DNA of 64,000 nt from Spartobacteria bacterium UBA695 (GTDB taxonomy: Bacteria; Verrucomicrobiota; Verrucomicrobiia; Chthoniobacterales; Chthoniobacteraceae): NCBI GenBank assembly GCA_002298145.1, contig DBMP01000008.1, forward strand, positions 106,643-170,642. Direction: 5' to 3'. The notes beneath the pieces were generated by a model. The model was not told where the DNA came from, did no database searches, and saw only the letters and a list, made by a program, of their open reading frames with translations. Below, piece after piece: positions 9,143-18,702 of the stretch (positions are counted from its first letter, which is position 1; the number at the start of each line of letters is the position of its first letter). The translations under genes were made by a program, and so were the position numbers.

Positions 9143-9775
9143 ATGCATATTGCGATTGTCGAAGACAATCAGACCCTGCTGGAAAACTTACGCCTGATGC
9201 TGCAAGGCGAACCCGGCTGCGTGGTCAACGGGGCCTGGCAAAGCGCCGAGGAGGCTCTGGCCGTGCCGATCTGGGCGGAAACGGACATCCTGCTGGCCGA
9301 TCTCGACCTGCCCGGAATGTCCGGCGTCGATTTGATCAGCCAGCTCAAAAGCCGCTACCCGGCCCTCAACTGCATGGCCTACACGATTTATGAGGACCGC
9401 TCGACGGTCTTCTCGGCCATCAAAGCGGGGGCTTGCGGCTACCTCCTCAAGGGAAGCACGCCGAGGGAATTGATCGAGGCCTTGCGCGATCTTTACGATG
9501 GCGGCGCGCCCATGAGCCCCAAAGTAGCACGCAAGGTGATCCACCATTTTCAGGAAATCACTGGCGGCGGCTCTGCCGGAGATGATGGGCTGACCAGCCG
9601 TGAACAGGATGTCCTGCGGCGGCTGGAGCAAGGTCAGTCGTACAAGGAGATCGGCGTAGCCATGGGTATCAGCGCCCATACCGTGCACACGCACATCAAG
9701 CATATCTACGAAAAGGTCCAGGGCCGTACCCGGGCGGAAGTCATGCGCAAGGCCCGGCTGCGCGGCTGGCTGTAG
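9143..9775 (+). CDS. NarL/FixJ-family response regulator
   Basis: The 210-residue regulator has a receiver domain (acidic E7/D8, phospho-acceptor D53 in LLADLDLPG, K103 region in GYLLKGS) and a C-terminal LuxR-type helix-turn-helix (LTSREQDVLRRL, YKEIGVAMGISAHTVHTHIKHIYEKV). It is the obvious partner of the HisKA_3 kinase upstream. It sits 235 bases before the large autotransporter gene, so regulation of that gene is possible. That link is inference from position. Confidence 0.93.
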   Translation: MHIAIVEDNQTLLENLRLMLQGEPGCVVNGAWQSAEEALAVPIWAETDILLADLDLPGMSGVDLISQLKSRYPALNCMAYTIYEDRSTVFSAIKAGACGYLLKGSTPRELIEALRDLYDGGAPMSPKVARKVIHHFQEITGGGSAGDDGLTSREQDVLRRLEQGQSYKEIGVAMGISAHTVHTHIKHIYEKVQGRTRAEVMRKARLRGWL

Positions 9776-9838
9776 CTCGCACGGGGCGCCTCAAGGCCCG
9801 CGCTTAGCTTAGCCTATAGGATGAAGTAAAACGGAGTT

Positions 9839-9877
9839 ATACGGGGAGAAAATATATACCCCGAAAATACCCCGTAT
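9839..9877. promoter_or_regulatory. Inverted repeat in the leader of the autotransporter gene
   Basis: ATACGGGG at 9839-9846 is mirrored by CCCCGTAT at 9870-9877, with a second, inner CCCCG copy at 9859-9863, in an otherwise AT-rich stretch. It lies 134 bases before the autotransporter ATG and 64 bases after the response regulator stop. It could be an operator for the NarL-type regulator or a transcript hairpin; there is no U-run to make it a terminator. Confidence 0.35.
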
Positions 9878-10010
9878 GGGTGATGTTGTTGGCTTATCAT
9901 ACCCAGTAGCCTGACGGACTAAGTCAGAATTGCAGTTCAGAAAACGTCACGGGAATGCCCCCCCAAAGCCCGCCTGATGTTCAGCAGGGTAGCCAACAGA
10001 AAAACAACCT

Positions 10011-13000
10011 ATGATCAAATTCGTCAAAAACGGTGTCGGGCTTTGGGTAATTCAAACTTTGTGGGCGGCCGCCATGGTCGTCCCCGCAGCCCAGGCGGAA
10101 ACTATCGTGAGTTTGAGCAGCAATGCGCCCCTGGTGACCACCAGCTTGAGCTATGACGGGGGTGGATCCATTGTGAACGGGAACGGCTACTCGGGATATT
10201 TTGTGCAGTCGGGGAACCTGAGCCTCTCCAATGTGACGCTGACGAATTTTGTGACCACCGGCGGCACGGGAAGTGGCGGTGGCGCGGCCTTGGGCGGCGC
10301 GGTTTATGTCAACAGCGGTGCCACGGCGACGCTGACGAACGTGAGCTATAGCGACAACGGCGTCGTGGGCGGCACGGGCGGGGTGGGAACGGTCGGCGGA
10401 TCTCTCAATAACCGCTTCAATGCGGGAACGACGGGAGCTAACGGAACCGCTGGTGCAAACGCGATTTCCGACAGCGCCGTTGTCAACGGCGGAAACGGCG
10501 GAAGCGGTTACAACGGTTCCTCAGGAGCCAACGCAACGTCGGGCGTTGGCGGCACAGGCGGTTCGGGCGGCAACGGTTCTGGCGGCGTCATCACGACGGC
10601 GGATGTTGTAAAGTCAATAGCGGATTCAGTCTATGACGCGGCGACGCTCGCGTCCAACACGACGCTTGCCGCAGAGTATACGGCCATTGCGGGACAGTTC
10701 ACCCTCCAGGCCTCGGCTGCGACTACCGGAGTGACCACGGCAGGCTTGGCTCCGGTTTATACTGCGCTGGCTACGCAATATTACACCATGGCTGCCGAAG
10801 CCACCGCGGAGACCACTACCGCTGATGCACTCAAGATCGCCGCCGACGCCGCTTATACGCTGGCGCTGAACGTGACCTCCCTTGCAGCAGGGGTGGCCGG
10901 CATGGGCGGCAACGGCGGCGCGGGCGGCAATGGCGGCAATGGCAGCTTCGGTTACGGCGGTGGCCAGGGTGGCGCAGGTGGCAACGGCGGCGACGCCGTT
11001 TCCGCCTCGAATGCCATTGGCGGCACAGGCGGTAACGGCGGCACGGGCGGTAACGGCGGTTTTGGCGCGGGCGGCGGCACGGGCGGCAACGGCGGCAGCG
11101 CGGGCTCCGACGGCAATGATGCCACCAATGCGGGCGCAGACGGCTCAGGCGGCAGCGGCGGCACAGGCGGATTCGGCGCGGGCAACGGCAGCACCGCCGA
11201 CGGCTCTGACAACGGCACGGGCGGCAACGGCGGCTCCGGTTACGGCGGCTCGATTTTCGTCGCCTCCGGCGGCACGCTCAACATCAACGGCAACGCCACG
11301 TTCTCCCAGGGGCACGCGCTCGGCGGCGGCAGCGAGAACGGCGGGGATTCCGGCGAAGGCGTGGGCACGGACCTTTTCATGATGAAAGGCTCCACTGTGA
11401 ACCTGAACGCGGGCAACGGCGTTATTACCTTTAACGGCACGATCGCCGACGACAGCAAGGCCAGCATTTCCTCCTCCTCCATCGCCGACGGCAAGGGGGC
11501 ATCCATTAATATCAACAGCGGCCTGGTCATTTTCAACGGGGCCAACACCTACAGCGGTGTGACCAACGTCAACGGCGGTGTCTTGCAGGCATGGGACGGC
11601 GTGGGCCTCTACACCAATAGCAACCTCAACTTCGCGGGCGGCGTTTTCCAGACCAGCGGCATGTTTGACCGCTACGTGGGCACCGCCGCGTGGAAAGTTC
11701 AGTGGACCGGCGACGGCGGCTTCGCGGCGGTCGACGGCGGGCTGACCGTGCGCCTCAACGGCGGCATCACGCTTACTTGGGATACCAACAGCTTTGTGCC
11801 CACCGGTAATTCGTTGCTCTTCGGCTCCACCTCCGCGACCGATTCGGTCACGTTCGTCAACAACATCAACCTCAACGGGGGCAACCGCTCGATCCTCGTT
11901 GCGGCCAATGGGGACAATTCGGACACCGCCATCCTTACCGGCGTCCTTTCCAACGGCGCGCTGACCGTCAACGACGCCACCCATACCGGCATCCTGATCC
12001 TGACCAACGTCAATACCTATGACGGCGGGACCACGATCAACGCGGGCATTCTGGCCCTCTCCGGCAGCGCCAAGCTCAATGCAAACGGAGCCGTGGCCGT
12101 CACCGGAACCTTCGATATTTCCATGGCGAAAGATCAGACCATCGGCGACCTCAGCGGCCCCGGCGTGGTCAACCTCGGTAGCAATCGCCTGACCCTCAAC
12201 ACCGGCGACAGCACCTTCTCAGGCTCCATCAATGACGGTGGCCTTGCCGGGGGCACCGGCGGCAGCGTGACCAAGCGCGACTCCGGCACCTTGACCCTCA
12301 CCGGTACGAACACTTACACCGGCGGCACCATCATCGACGCAGGCGGCACGATTGCCATGAAGGCCAACGGCACGTTGTATTCCAACGGAGCCGTCCAGGC
12401 CAACGGCACCTTCGATATTTCCCAGGGCATCAGCCAAACCATCGGCGACCTGAGCGGCTCCGGTACGGTCGCCCTCGGCAGCAACCGCCTAACGCTCAAT
12501 ATCGGCAACAGTCTCTTCTCCGGGGCCATCACCGATGGCGGTATCGGCGGCGGCACGGGCGGTAGCGTTACCAAGCGCAGCTCCGGCACCTTGACCCTCA
12601 CTGGCACGAACACCTACACCGGTGGCACCATCATTGATGCGGGCGGCACGATTGCCATGAAGGCCAACGGCACGTTGTATTCCAACGGCACCGTCCAAGC
12701 CAACGGCACCTTCGATATTTCCCAGGGCATCAGCCAGACCATCGGCGACCTGAGCGGCTCCGGCACGGTCGCCCTCGGCAGCAACCGCCTAACGCTCAAT
12801 ATCGGCAACAGCCTCTTCTCCGGGGCCATCACCGATGGCGGTATTGGCGGCGGCACGGGCGGCAGCCTCACCAAGCGCAGCTCCGGCACCTTGACCCTCA
12901 CTGGCACGAACACCTACACCGGCGGCACCATCATTGATGCGGGCGGCACGATTGCCATGAAGGCCAACGGCACGTTGTATTCCAACGGCACCGTGCAGGC

Positions 13001-16000
13001 CAACGGCACCTTCGATATTTCCCAGGGCCTCAGCCAGACCATCGGCGACCTGAGCGGCTCCGGCACGGTCGCCCTCGGCAGCAACCGCCTGACGCTCAAC
13101 AATGGCGACAGCACCTTCTCGGGCTTGATCGCCGATGGCGGTATCGGCGGCGGCACGGGCGGCAGCCTCACCAAGCGCGGCTCCGGCACCCTGACCCTCA
13201 CCGGCACGGGCACCTACACCGGCGGCACTATCATTGACGCGGGTGGCACGCTCGCCCTGCAGAACAGCGCCAAGCTCTACAGCAACGGCGCGGTCGAGTC
13301 CAACGGCGTCTTCGACATCTCGCAGGGGACCAACCAAACCATCGGCGACCTGAGCGGTTCCGGTGAAGTCAATCTTGGCTCAAAGCAGCTCACGCTGAAC
13401 CTCGGCAATAGCACCTTCTCCGGGAGCATCAACGATGGCGGCATCGGCGGGGGCACCGGCGGCAGCCTCGTCAAGCGCGGCTCCGGCACGCTCACCCTCA
13501 CCGGCACGAGCACCTACACCGGCGGCACCGTCATTAACACTGGCGGCACCATCGCCCTGAAAAACAACGGCCAGCTCTACAGCAACGGCGCGGTCACGGC
13601 CAACGGCGTCTTCGATATTTCCCAGGCGCACAACCAGACCATCGGCGACCTAAGCGGCTCGGGGCTTGTAAACCTCGGCGCCAACCAGCTCTCGCTGAAC
13701 CTCGGCAACAGCACCTTCTCGGGCACCATTGCCGATGGCGGCATCGCAGGGGGCACCGGCGGCAGCCTGCTCAAGCGCGGCTCCGGCACGCTGACCCTCA
13801 CCGGCTCGAACACCTACACCGGCGGCACCATCATCGACGAAGGCGGCACGCTGGCGCTCTCCGGCAACGGCAGCCTCTACTCCGGCGGCGCGCTGGAGGT
13901 TAACGGCACCTTCGACGTCACCGCCAAGACCCACGACTTCACCGTAGGCTCGCTGAGCGGCTCAGGCCTGGTCGCCCTCGGGGACCGGCAGCTCACCTTC
14001 GGCGCGGCGGCCAACACGGCCTACTCCGGCGTCATCACCGGCAGCACCAATGCAGCCCTCATCAAAGAAGGCACGGGCGAATTCGTCTTCAGCGGCACTT
14101 CCTCCGTGCTCTCCTGGCAGATTAAGACCGGCTCCGTAGCCCTCGAAGCTTCGGCCGGGGGGTACGCCAACCTCTCGACCCAGGCCACCGTCACCGTCTC
14201 AGGAACCGGCGCGCTCATCGTGAACAACAACAACACGATCCAGACGCTGAACACCAACGGCCTCATCTCCGGCACGGCCACGTTGACCGCCACGCAGTAC
14301 AACCTCAACGACGGCGCAGTCGTCAACGCCAAGCTCGGCACCGGCACCATCTACTCCAATGGAGCCGTGACCGCCAACGCCACGCTCGGGGCCAACACGA
14401 TCTACATCCAGTCGGGCATCCTGACCCTCGGCGCGGCGGACATCCTCTCGCACAACGCCACGGTCGACATCTCTCTCGACGCAAAAATGATCCTCGCCGG
14501 AGGCGACCAGACGATCCTGAACCTGACAGGCGCGGGCAATGCCTACGAGGAAAACAACTACGTGCTCCACGTCACCAACGGCGGCGACTACGCCGGCCAT
14601 TTGGTCAGCGTGGGCTCGCTGGTGAAATCCGGCTCCGGAGCGCTCACCCTCTCCGGTACCAACGAGTACAACGCAGGCACCACCGTCGAAAGCGGTACAT
14701 TGATCGTTAACGGATTGCTCACCAGCCAGACGGTAGTTAATCCGAACGGGACCCTGAAGGGCTCCGGCACCGTCAACGGAAACGTGACCAACAACGGCAT
14801 CCTGGCTCCCGGCAATTCCCCGGGCATCCTGACCATCTCCGGCAACTACACGGAAAACGCCATCCTCCAGATCGAGATCGGCGGTACCGCGGGCGCCGGG
14901 GTCAACCCCAACGGGAACGACCAAGTGGTCGTCAGCGGCGTCACGCAGCTCAACGCGCAATCCAGCGTGCTGGAGATCAAGCAGTACAACAGCTTCGCGC
15001 CACAGAAGGGGGATAGCTTCCAGATCATCAATGCCGCGGCGGGCTCCATCCAGGGGACCTTCTCCAGCATTACCTCTGACCTGAACCTGCAAGCCGTCTT
15101 CTCCCGCTGGAACGGCTCCCTCACCTTCACCGGCCTGAGCTCCGGCGCGGACCTTGAGAAAGCCTTCAGCCACCTTACCTCCAACCAAAAGGCCATACTG
15201 CATGACCTGAAAGTGGGGCAGGATCAGTACGACGGCGGCAACCTCATCGTTCAGCTGCTCCAGTCCTCCAATCCCTCCGTCGTGTTTGATAAAGCCTCGC
15301 CGGAAGCCTACGCGGGCAACGTCGATTACGCACTGCGGGCGCTGCGGGCCTACTCCGACAACGCGCGCAACATGGAGTCGGTTCTAGTGGACGGGAAGTA
15401 CGAATTCTTCGGAGGGTATTCCGGCTTCTCGACTGGGGCCAACAGCTCCGACGATCTCGCCAACTACGATCTGAACGGCAACGCCGGCATCGCAGGCGTA
15501 CGCGGTCAGATCTCCAAGCGAGTCTCGCTCGGGTTCTTCGGCGGCTTCGACAGCGGCACGATCGATTCCACCTTCCTGCGCTCGGATGTGACCGGATCGG
15601 TCTGGGGCCTCTTCAGTGAAGTCGCCCTCACCCCGGACCGCAGCTTCCTGGCAATCGGCACCGTCTCCGCCGGATTCTTCAGCACCGACGGAACCCGCAC
15701 CACCAATACGAGCACCTCGCACTTCACCGGCATCGATTCCAACTCGCAGGAGGTCTCCCTCGCCCTCCAATATGCATGGCTGAAGGGCAGCAACTACATC
15801 GTCCGTCCTGAGTTCAAACTGGCCTACTCCCACGCGAACATGGGCGGGTTTGCCGAGAAGAACAAGAACGTCGGCGAAGCCCTGAAGGTCAACAGCATTG
15901 ACGCAGACAGCTTCCTGACGGAACTGGCCATCAACGCCGAGTGGGAAGCCCTCAGCCGCCTCACGCTGCGAGGCCGCCTGGCGGTTTACCATGACTTCGC

Positions 16001-16217
16001 CGATGCTTCGCGCGACGTCACGGCCCACCTGGTCAAGGAAACAACCGACTTCACTGTCCAGGCTCCCGGCATGGGGCAAACGGAAGTGAACTTCTCCGTC
16101 GGGGCCAACTATCGCTTCAACGACCGGGTCGGAATGGGCCTTTCCTACAAGGGTGGCTACAACCCCGATGCCAAGTTCTCCAACACCTACTCGGCCAACG
16201 TCAGCATCTCGTTCTAG
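10011..16217 (+). CDS. Giant autotransporter with repeat passenger and C-terminal beta-barrel
   Basis: The 2068-residue protein starts with a signal peptide ending near AAQA (residue 29). Residues about 85-195 and 295-420 are very Gly/Asn-rich (GGNGG runs), interrupted at about 197-294 by an Ala-rich, probably helical stretch without glycine. From about residue 500 come autotransporter-associated beta-strand repeats (NTYTGGTII-type). Six of these are exact 100-residue units in the centre, and they should form a long beta-helix. The C-terminal about 260 residues form an autotransporter beta-barrel domain (VRGQISKRVSLGFFGGFDSG onwards) ending in VSISF, the terminal Phe expected for outer-membrane insertion. 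It is a surface-displayed or released structural/adhesive protein; the ligand is unknown. Probable control by the adjacent two-component pair is inference. Confidence 0.9.
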   Translation: MIKFVKNGVGLWVIQTLWAAAMVVPAAQAETIVSLSSNAPLVTTSLSYDGGGSIVNGNGYSGYFVQSGNLSLSNVTLTNFVTTGGTGSGGGAALGGAVYVNSGATATLTNVSYSDNGVVGGTGGVGTVGGSLNNRFNAGTTGANGTAGANAISDSAVVNGGNGGSGYNGSSGANATSGVGGTGGSGGNGSGGVITTADVVKSIADSVYDAATLASNTTLAAEYTAIAGQFTLQASAATTGVTTAGLAPVYTALATQYYTMAAEATAETTTADALKIAADAAYTLALNVTSLAAGVAGMGGNGGAGGNGGNGSFGYGGGQGGAGGNGGDAVSASNAIGGTGGNGGTGGNGGFGAGGGTGGNGGSAGSDGNDATNAGADGSGGSGGTGGFGAGNGSTADGSDNGTGGNGGSGYGGSIFVASGGTLNINGNATFSQGHALGGGSENGGDSGEGVGTDLFMMKGSTVNLNAGNGVITFNGTIADDSKASISSSSIADGKGASININSGLVIFNGANTYSGVTNVNGGVLQAWDGVGLYTNSNLNFAGGVFQTSGMFDRYVGTAAWKVQWTGDGGFAAVDGGLTVRLNGGITLTWDTNSFVPTGNSLLFGSTSATDSVTFVNNINLNGGNRSILVAANGDNSDTAILTGVLSNGALTVNDATHTGILILTNVNTYDGGTTINAGILALSGSAKLNANGAVAVTGTFDISMAKDQTIGDLSGPGVVNLGSNRLTLNTGDSTFSGSINDGGLAGGTGGSVTKRDSGTLTLTGTNTYTGGTIIDAGGTIAMKANGTLYSNGAVQANGTFDISQGISQTIGDLSGSGTVALGSNRLTLNIGNSLFSGAITDGGIGGGTGGSVTKRSSGTLTLTGTNTYTGGTIIDAGGTIAMKANGTLYSNGTVQANGTFDISQGISQTIGDLSGSGTVALGSNRLTLNIGNSLFSGAITDGGIGGGTGGSLTKRSSGTLTLTGTNTYTGGTIIDAGGTIAMKANGTLYSNGTVQANGTFDISQGLSQTIGDLSGSGTVALGSNRLTLNNGDSTFSGLIADGGIGGGTGGSLTKRGSGTLTLTGTGTYTGGTIIDAGGTLALQNSAKLYSNGAVESNGVFDISQGTNQTIGDLSGSGEVNLGSKQLTLNLGNSTFSGSINDGGIGGGTGGSLVKRGSGTLTLTGTSTYTGGTVINTGGTIALKNNGQLYSNGAVTANGVFDISQAHNQTIGDLSGSGLVNLGANQLSLNLGNSTFSGTIADGGIAGGTGGSLLKRGSGTLTLTGSNTYTGGTIIDEGGTLALSGNGSLYSGGALEVNGTFDVTAKTHDFTVGSLSGSGLVALGDRQLTFGAAANTAYSGVITGSTNAALIKEGTGEFVFSGTSSVLSWQIKTGSVALEASAGGYANLSTQATVTVSGTGALIVNNNNTIQTLNTNGLISGTATLTATQYNLNDGAVVNAKLGTGTIYSNGAVTANATLGANTIYIQSGILTLGAADILSHNATVDISLDAKMILAGGDQTILNLTGAGNAYEENNYVLHVTNGGDYAGHLVSVGSLVKSGSGALTLSGTNEYNAGTTVESGTLIVNGLLTSQTVVNPNGTLKGSGTVNGNVTNNGILAPGNSPGILTISGNYTENAILQIEIGGTAGAGVNPNGNDQVVVSGVTQLNAQSSVLEIKQYNSFAPQKGDSFQIINAAAGSIQGTFSSITSDLNLQAVFSRWNGSLTFTGLSSGADLEKAFSHLTSNQKAILHDLKVGQDQYDGGNLIVQLLQSSNPSVVFDKASPEAYAGNVDYALRALRAYSDNARNMESVLVDGKYEFFGGYSGFSTGANSSDDLANYDLNGNAGIAGVRGQISKRVSLGFFGGFDSGTIDSTFLRSDVTGSVWGLFSEVALTPDRSFLAIGTVSAGFFSTDGTRTTNTSTSHFTGIDSNSQEVSLALQYAWLKGSNYIVRPEFKLAYSHANMGGFAEKNKNVGEALKVNSIDADSFLTELAINAEWEALSRLTLRGRLAVYHDFADASRDVTAHLVKETTDFTVQAPGMGQTEVNFSVGANYRFNDRVGMGLSYKGGYNPDAKFSNTYSANVSISF
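12061..13900. repeat. Tandem 300-bp coding repeat array in the autotransporter passenger
   Basis: Six units spaced by exactly 300 bases (100 codons) lie in frame; the GGTGGS-x-x-KR box recurs near 12256, 12556, 12856, 13156, 13456 and 13756. Copies at about 12361-12540, 12661-12840 and 12961-13140 differ at only a handful of bases. The flanking units are more diverged. The pattern indicates recent tandem duplication or gene conversion and probable length variation between strains. Confidence 0.93.
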
Positions 16218-16242
16218 CGGATCCTAGAGCAATGGGTTTTAA

Positions 16243-16274
16243 GGGATGGGCGCAATAACCCCGGCGCCCATCCC
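16243..16274. terminator. Strong hairpin between convergent autotransporter and MFS genes
   Basis: A perfect 11-bp stem (GGGATGGGCGC at 16243-16253, complement at 16264-16274) encloses a 10-base loop. It lies 25 bases after the autotransporter stop and 45 bases after the stop of the convergent MFS gene. There is no clean U-tract on either side, so it may be a bidirectional terminator of the hairpin-only kind or a 3'-end stabiliser. Confidence 0.5.
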
Positions 16275-16318
16275 GCTGCCTTTCCCCGTCATCCTCGCTG
16301 CAAACCGCAGGCGTGCCA

Positions 16319-17704
16319 CTATTCGGGAGCCGCGTATTTCTTCACGCCTCCCAGGGCCGCAAATTTTACATACATCGCCCAGTTAAGGGCCACGGCGGCA
16401 ACCGCGAGAATGCTGCCAGCATAAAAGGTGTAGTGATAACAGTGCGCCGTGCGGTCCAATACGACGCCCATGCACGGAGCGATGGCTGCTGAGCAAAGGC
16501 AGGTGACAATGCCGCTGGCCGACATGAGTTCCGCAAAGCGCGCGGAAGGCAACAGTTTTTGCCCCATCGAGGCCGAGGCGGTTAAGTAAGCTCCAGTAAG
16601 CACGCCGTGGGCCACGAATGCAATGGAGAAGTTGGCGGAATTGCGAGCATAAAGCCCTCCCCAAACCCCGACTCCAATGTAGAGCCCGAGCAAAACCAAG
16701 CTGACCCGCAGCGGATGAAAGCGGTCCGCCAGCGCACCAAGCGGATAGGCCAGCACGAGGGAGATCACGTACGTCAGGGCCAGGCATTTGCCATAGTCGG
16801 CCATACTCATGGCAACGCTTTGCGCATAAAATAGCGCGAACACATTCACGGGGCCGTTCGCGAGGGCGGCACTGGCCATCATGGCAAAAAACCACAGGTA
16901 ATAGGGTTTGCCAAAACAGTTTCTAAAATAGTCGCTGGCCGCTGCAAAAAAGCCGTTTGGCGCGTCGGGAGCGGGTTCCGGCGGCGGCGGGTATTCCCCC
17001 TCTTTCACGTTGAGGCACATCAGGGTGAAGCCCACGCCGTAAAGAGCCGCGATGCATAGGAAAAAAGCGATGTAGTGGACTTCAGCCTTGGCGATCATCC
17101 AGTAGTTGAACACGATCCCCGCGATCAGGCTCAGCGCCCGGAACATGGCGAAAAAGCGGCCCAGCACCGGCTTTGGCACAACGTCGTTGACCAGCGCGCC
17201 AAAAACGGAATTGGCCGTAATGCAGCCGAACTCAAAGAGCGTCCAGAACAGCCCGAGAAAAACGAGCACGGAGACGTTAACGCTCAGCGCCTGCTCCCCA
17301 AGCCCCCGCCGCAGCAGCCCGCCGAGTTGAGCGCTGAAACAGACGCCGATCATCGAGGCCACGATGATGGGCGTCGGAATCAATAGGAAGGGAATGCGGC
17401 GGCCCCAGCGGCCCCGGTGACGGTCGGACTTATAGCTAATGACCGGGCCGACCACCATGGACAGGATGGGCGGCAGCGAGCCGGTGAGAACGCCCACCAG
17501 CGTATCGGAAGCCTCGAATCGCTTAAAAAGAATCTGGATGATCGCCGGAACCGAGCGGTCCCGCATCGACCAGGCAAAGTCCCCCCAGAGCAGCCAGCAA
17601 AATAGCGCGACCAAGCCCGCCGTTGTGTAGGTCAGCGTTCCGGCGGTCCACTTTATCGCCGCCCCTTTAGCGGCGGGCCGAACCGGTGAGGGCGGGAGAT
17701 TCAT
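16319..17704 (-). CDS. MFS transporter, probable sugar/oligosaccharide importer
   Basis: The 461-residue protein has about twelve membrane helices and the MFS loop 2-3 signature SYKSDRHRGRWGRRIPFLL (D-R/G-R-R pattern) near residues 95-113. It belongs to the group of MFS carriers found in sugar catabolic clusters. The start overlaps the end of the Gfo/Idh gene by 38 bases, so the two are co-translated. As the last gene of the minus-strand carbohydrate locus it is the likely inner-membrane uptake step. The exact substrate cannot be read from the sequence. Confidence 0.85.
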   Translation of the reverse strand: MNLPPSPVRPAAKGAAIKWTAGTLTYTTAGLVALFCWLLWGDFAWSMRDRSVPAIIQILFKRFEASDTLVGVLTGSLPPILSMVVGPVISYKSDRHRGRWGRRIPFLLIPTPIIVASMIGVCFSAQLGGLLRRGLGEQALSVNVSVLVFLGLFWTLFEFGCITANSVFGALVNDVVPKPVLGRFFAMFRALSLIAGIVFNYWMIAKAEVHYIAFFLCIAALYGVGFTLMCLNVKEGEYPPPPEPAPDAPNGFFAAASDYFRNCFGKPYYLWFFAMMASAALANGPVNVFALFYAQSVAMSMADYGKCLALTYVISLVLAYPLGALADRFHPLRVSLVLLGLYIGVGVWGGLYARNSANFSIAFVAHGVLTGAYLTASASMGQKLLPSARFAELMSASGIVTCLCSAAIAPCMGVVLDRTAHCYHYTFYAGSILAVAAVALNWAMYVKFAALGGVKKYAAPE

Positions 17705-18695
17705 GGCAGGGGGAATCGCTCCAAATAACGTGGGTCTCCCGGTTGCGAATCGCCTCCATCAGCCGGACCTGCTGGCGGCAATCGCTCAGCAAAGGATCGG
17801 GCGCCGCCCCCTTTCGCAATGCTTCCAGGAAGGCTTCGGTTTCGCTGTAGAACCCGAACAAATCCACCGCGGCTTCCGCCGGAGCGGAGGAGAGCAGTTT
17901 ACCGTTTTCCCAATAATCGAGGCTGAAGCCAGGGCCGTCGGCGCGCATCACGGGGAACTCGATGGCCAGCGTCTTTTTATGGGCGTAGAGCGCAATCCGT
18001 TCATGGTTGAGCCCCGCCACGGGCTGAATATTCAAAACGATCCGCGTGCCCGATTCACATTTCACCTCGGCTTCAACGCCCGTCACCGTTGGGCCCAGTT
18101 CCTTAAAGGCGCGGTACCGCAGGAGGGCGCTCTTAAACGGCCTGCGAGCCAGGAAGCGTGCCGCGTCGATGGCATGCACGGCGGTGGTGGAAAAGTCCTC
18201 GTCTCTCCGATCACATCGAATCATCTCATAGTCAATCTGAAACACGGCTTCGGGAGGCATGGCCCGTTTCAGGATTTCCATGGCTTGGCGCATCAGCGGC
18301 ATTTTGCGGCGGTTGAAGCCCACTTGGTGCGGCGCTCCGCCCTCGCTTGCGGCGACGACCAGCGCCTCCAGCTCCGCACTGGTGAGGCCCGGCGGCTTTT
18401 CAAGCATAACGGGAATGCCCCGGCGCAAGATGGGGCAGGCCACCTGGAGCGTTGCCGCCGTGGGCACGATGATGAACACCGCGTCCGGTTGTTCTTTTGC
18501 CAGCATTTCATCCGCGTCCCCGTAGCATCGCGCGAACCCAAACCGCTGGCGATATTCCTCCGCATGGGCGGCGTTGAGATCGCAGCAGGCGGCCAGGCGG
18601 GCATCGGGATAAAGCTGGGCGTATTTTTTCTGCGCAGGACCGTGGACATCGGAAGAATGCCCTCCGCAGCCAATGGTGCATATTTTAATGGTCAT
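17667..18695 (-). CDS. Gfo/Idh/MocA family NAD(P)-dependent oxidoreductase
   Basis: The 342-residue protein has an N-terminal Rossmann fold (ICTIGCGGHSSDVHGPA, a variant of G-x-G-x-x-G) and the family motif EKPPG near residue 100 that positions the catalytic lysine. HQVGFNRRKMP and the C-terminal beta-sheet domain follow. Members oxidise or isomerise sugars, inositols or sugar acids in the cytoplasm. It follows the 943-residue secreted protein by 7 bases and overlaps the MFS gene, so a role in processing the imported sugar is likely. The substrate is unknown. Confidence 0.85.
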   Translation of the reverse strand: MTIKICTIGCGGHSSDVHGPAQKKYAQLYPDARLAACCDLNAAHAEEYRQRFGFARCYGDADEMLAKEQPDAVFIIVPTAATLQVACPILRRGIPVMLEKPPGLTSAELEALVVAASEGGAPHQVGFNRRKMPLMRQAMEILKRAMPPEAVFQIDYEMIRCDRRDEDFSTTAVHAIDAARFLARRPFKSALLRYRAFKELGPTVTGVEAEVKCESGTRIVLNIQPVAGLNHERIALYAHKKTLAIEFPVMRADGPGFSLDYWENGKLLSSAPAEAAVDLFGFYSETEAFLEALRKGAAPDPLLSDCRQQVRLMEAIRNRETHVIWSDSPCHESPALTGSARR

Positions 18696-18702
18696 AAAAA
18701 AA

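Noticed and set aside
11145..11984. Long open frame antisense to the autotransporter (also 12789-13337, 14199-15203 and 15384-16079)
   Set aside because: They lie opposite a convincing signal-peptide/repeat/barrel gene, are Gly/Ala/Val-rich mirror products of its biased codons, and show no known motif.
12061..13900. Regular repeats as a CRISPR array
   Set aside because: The 300-base period, the open reading frame and the absence of short direct repeats with unique spacers exclude CRISPR.
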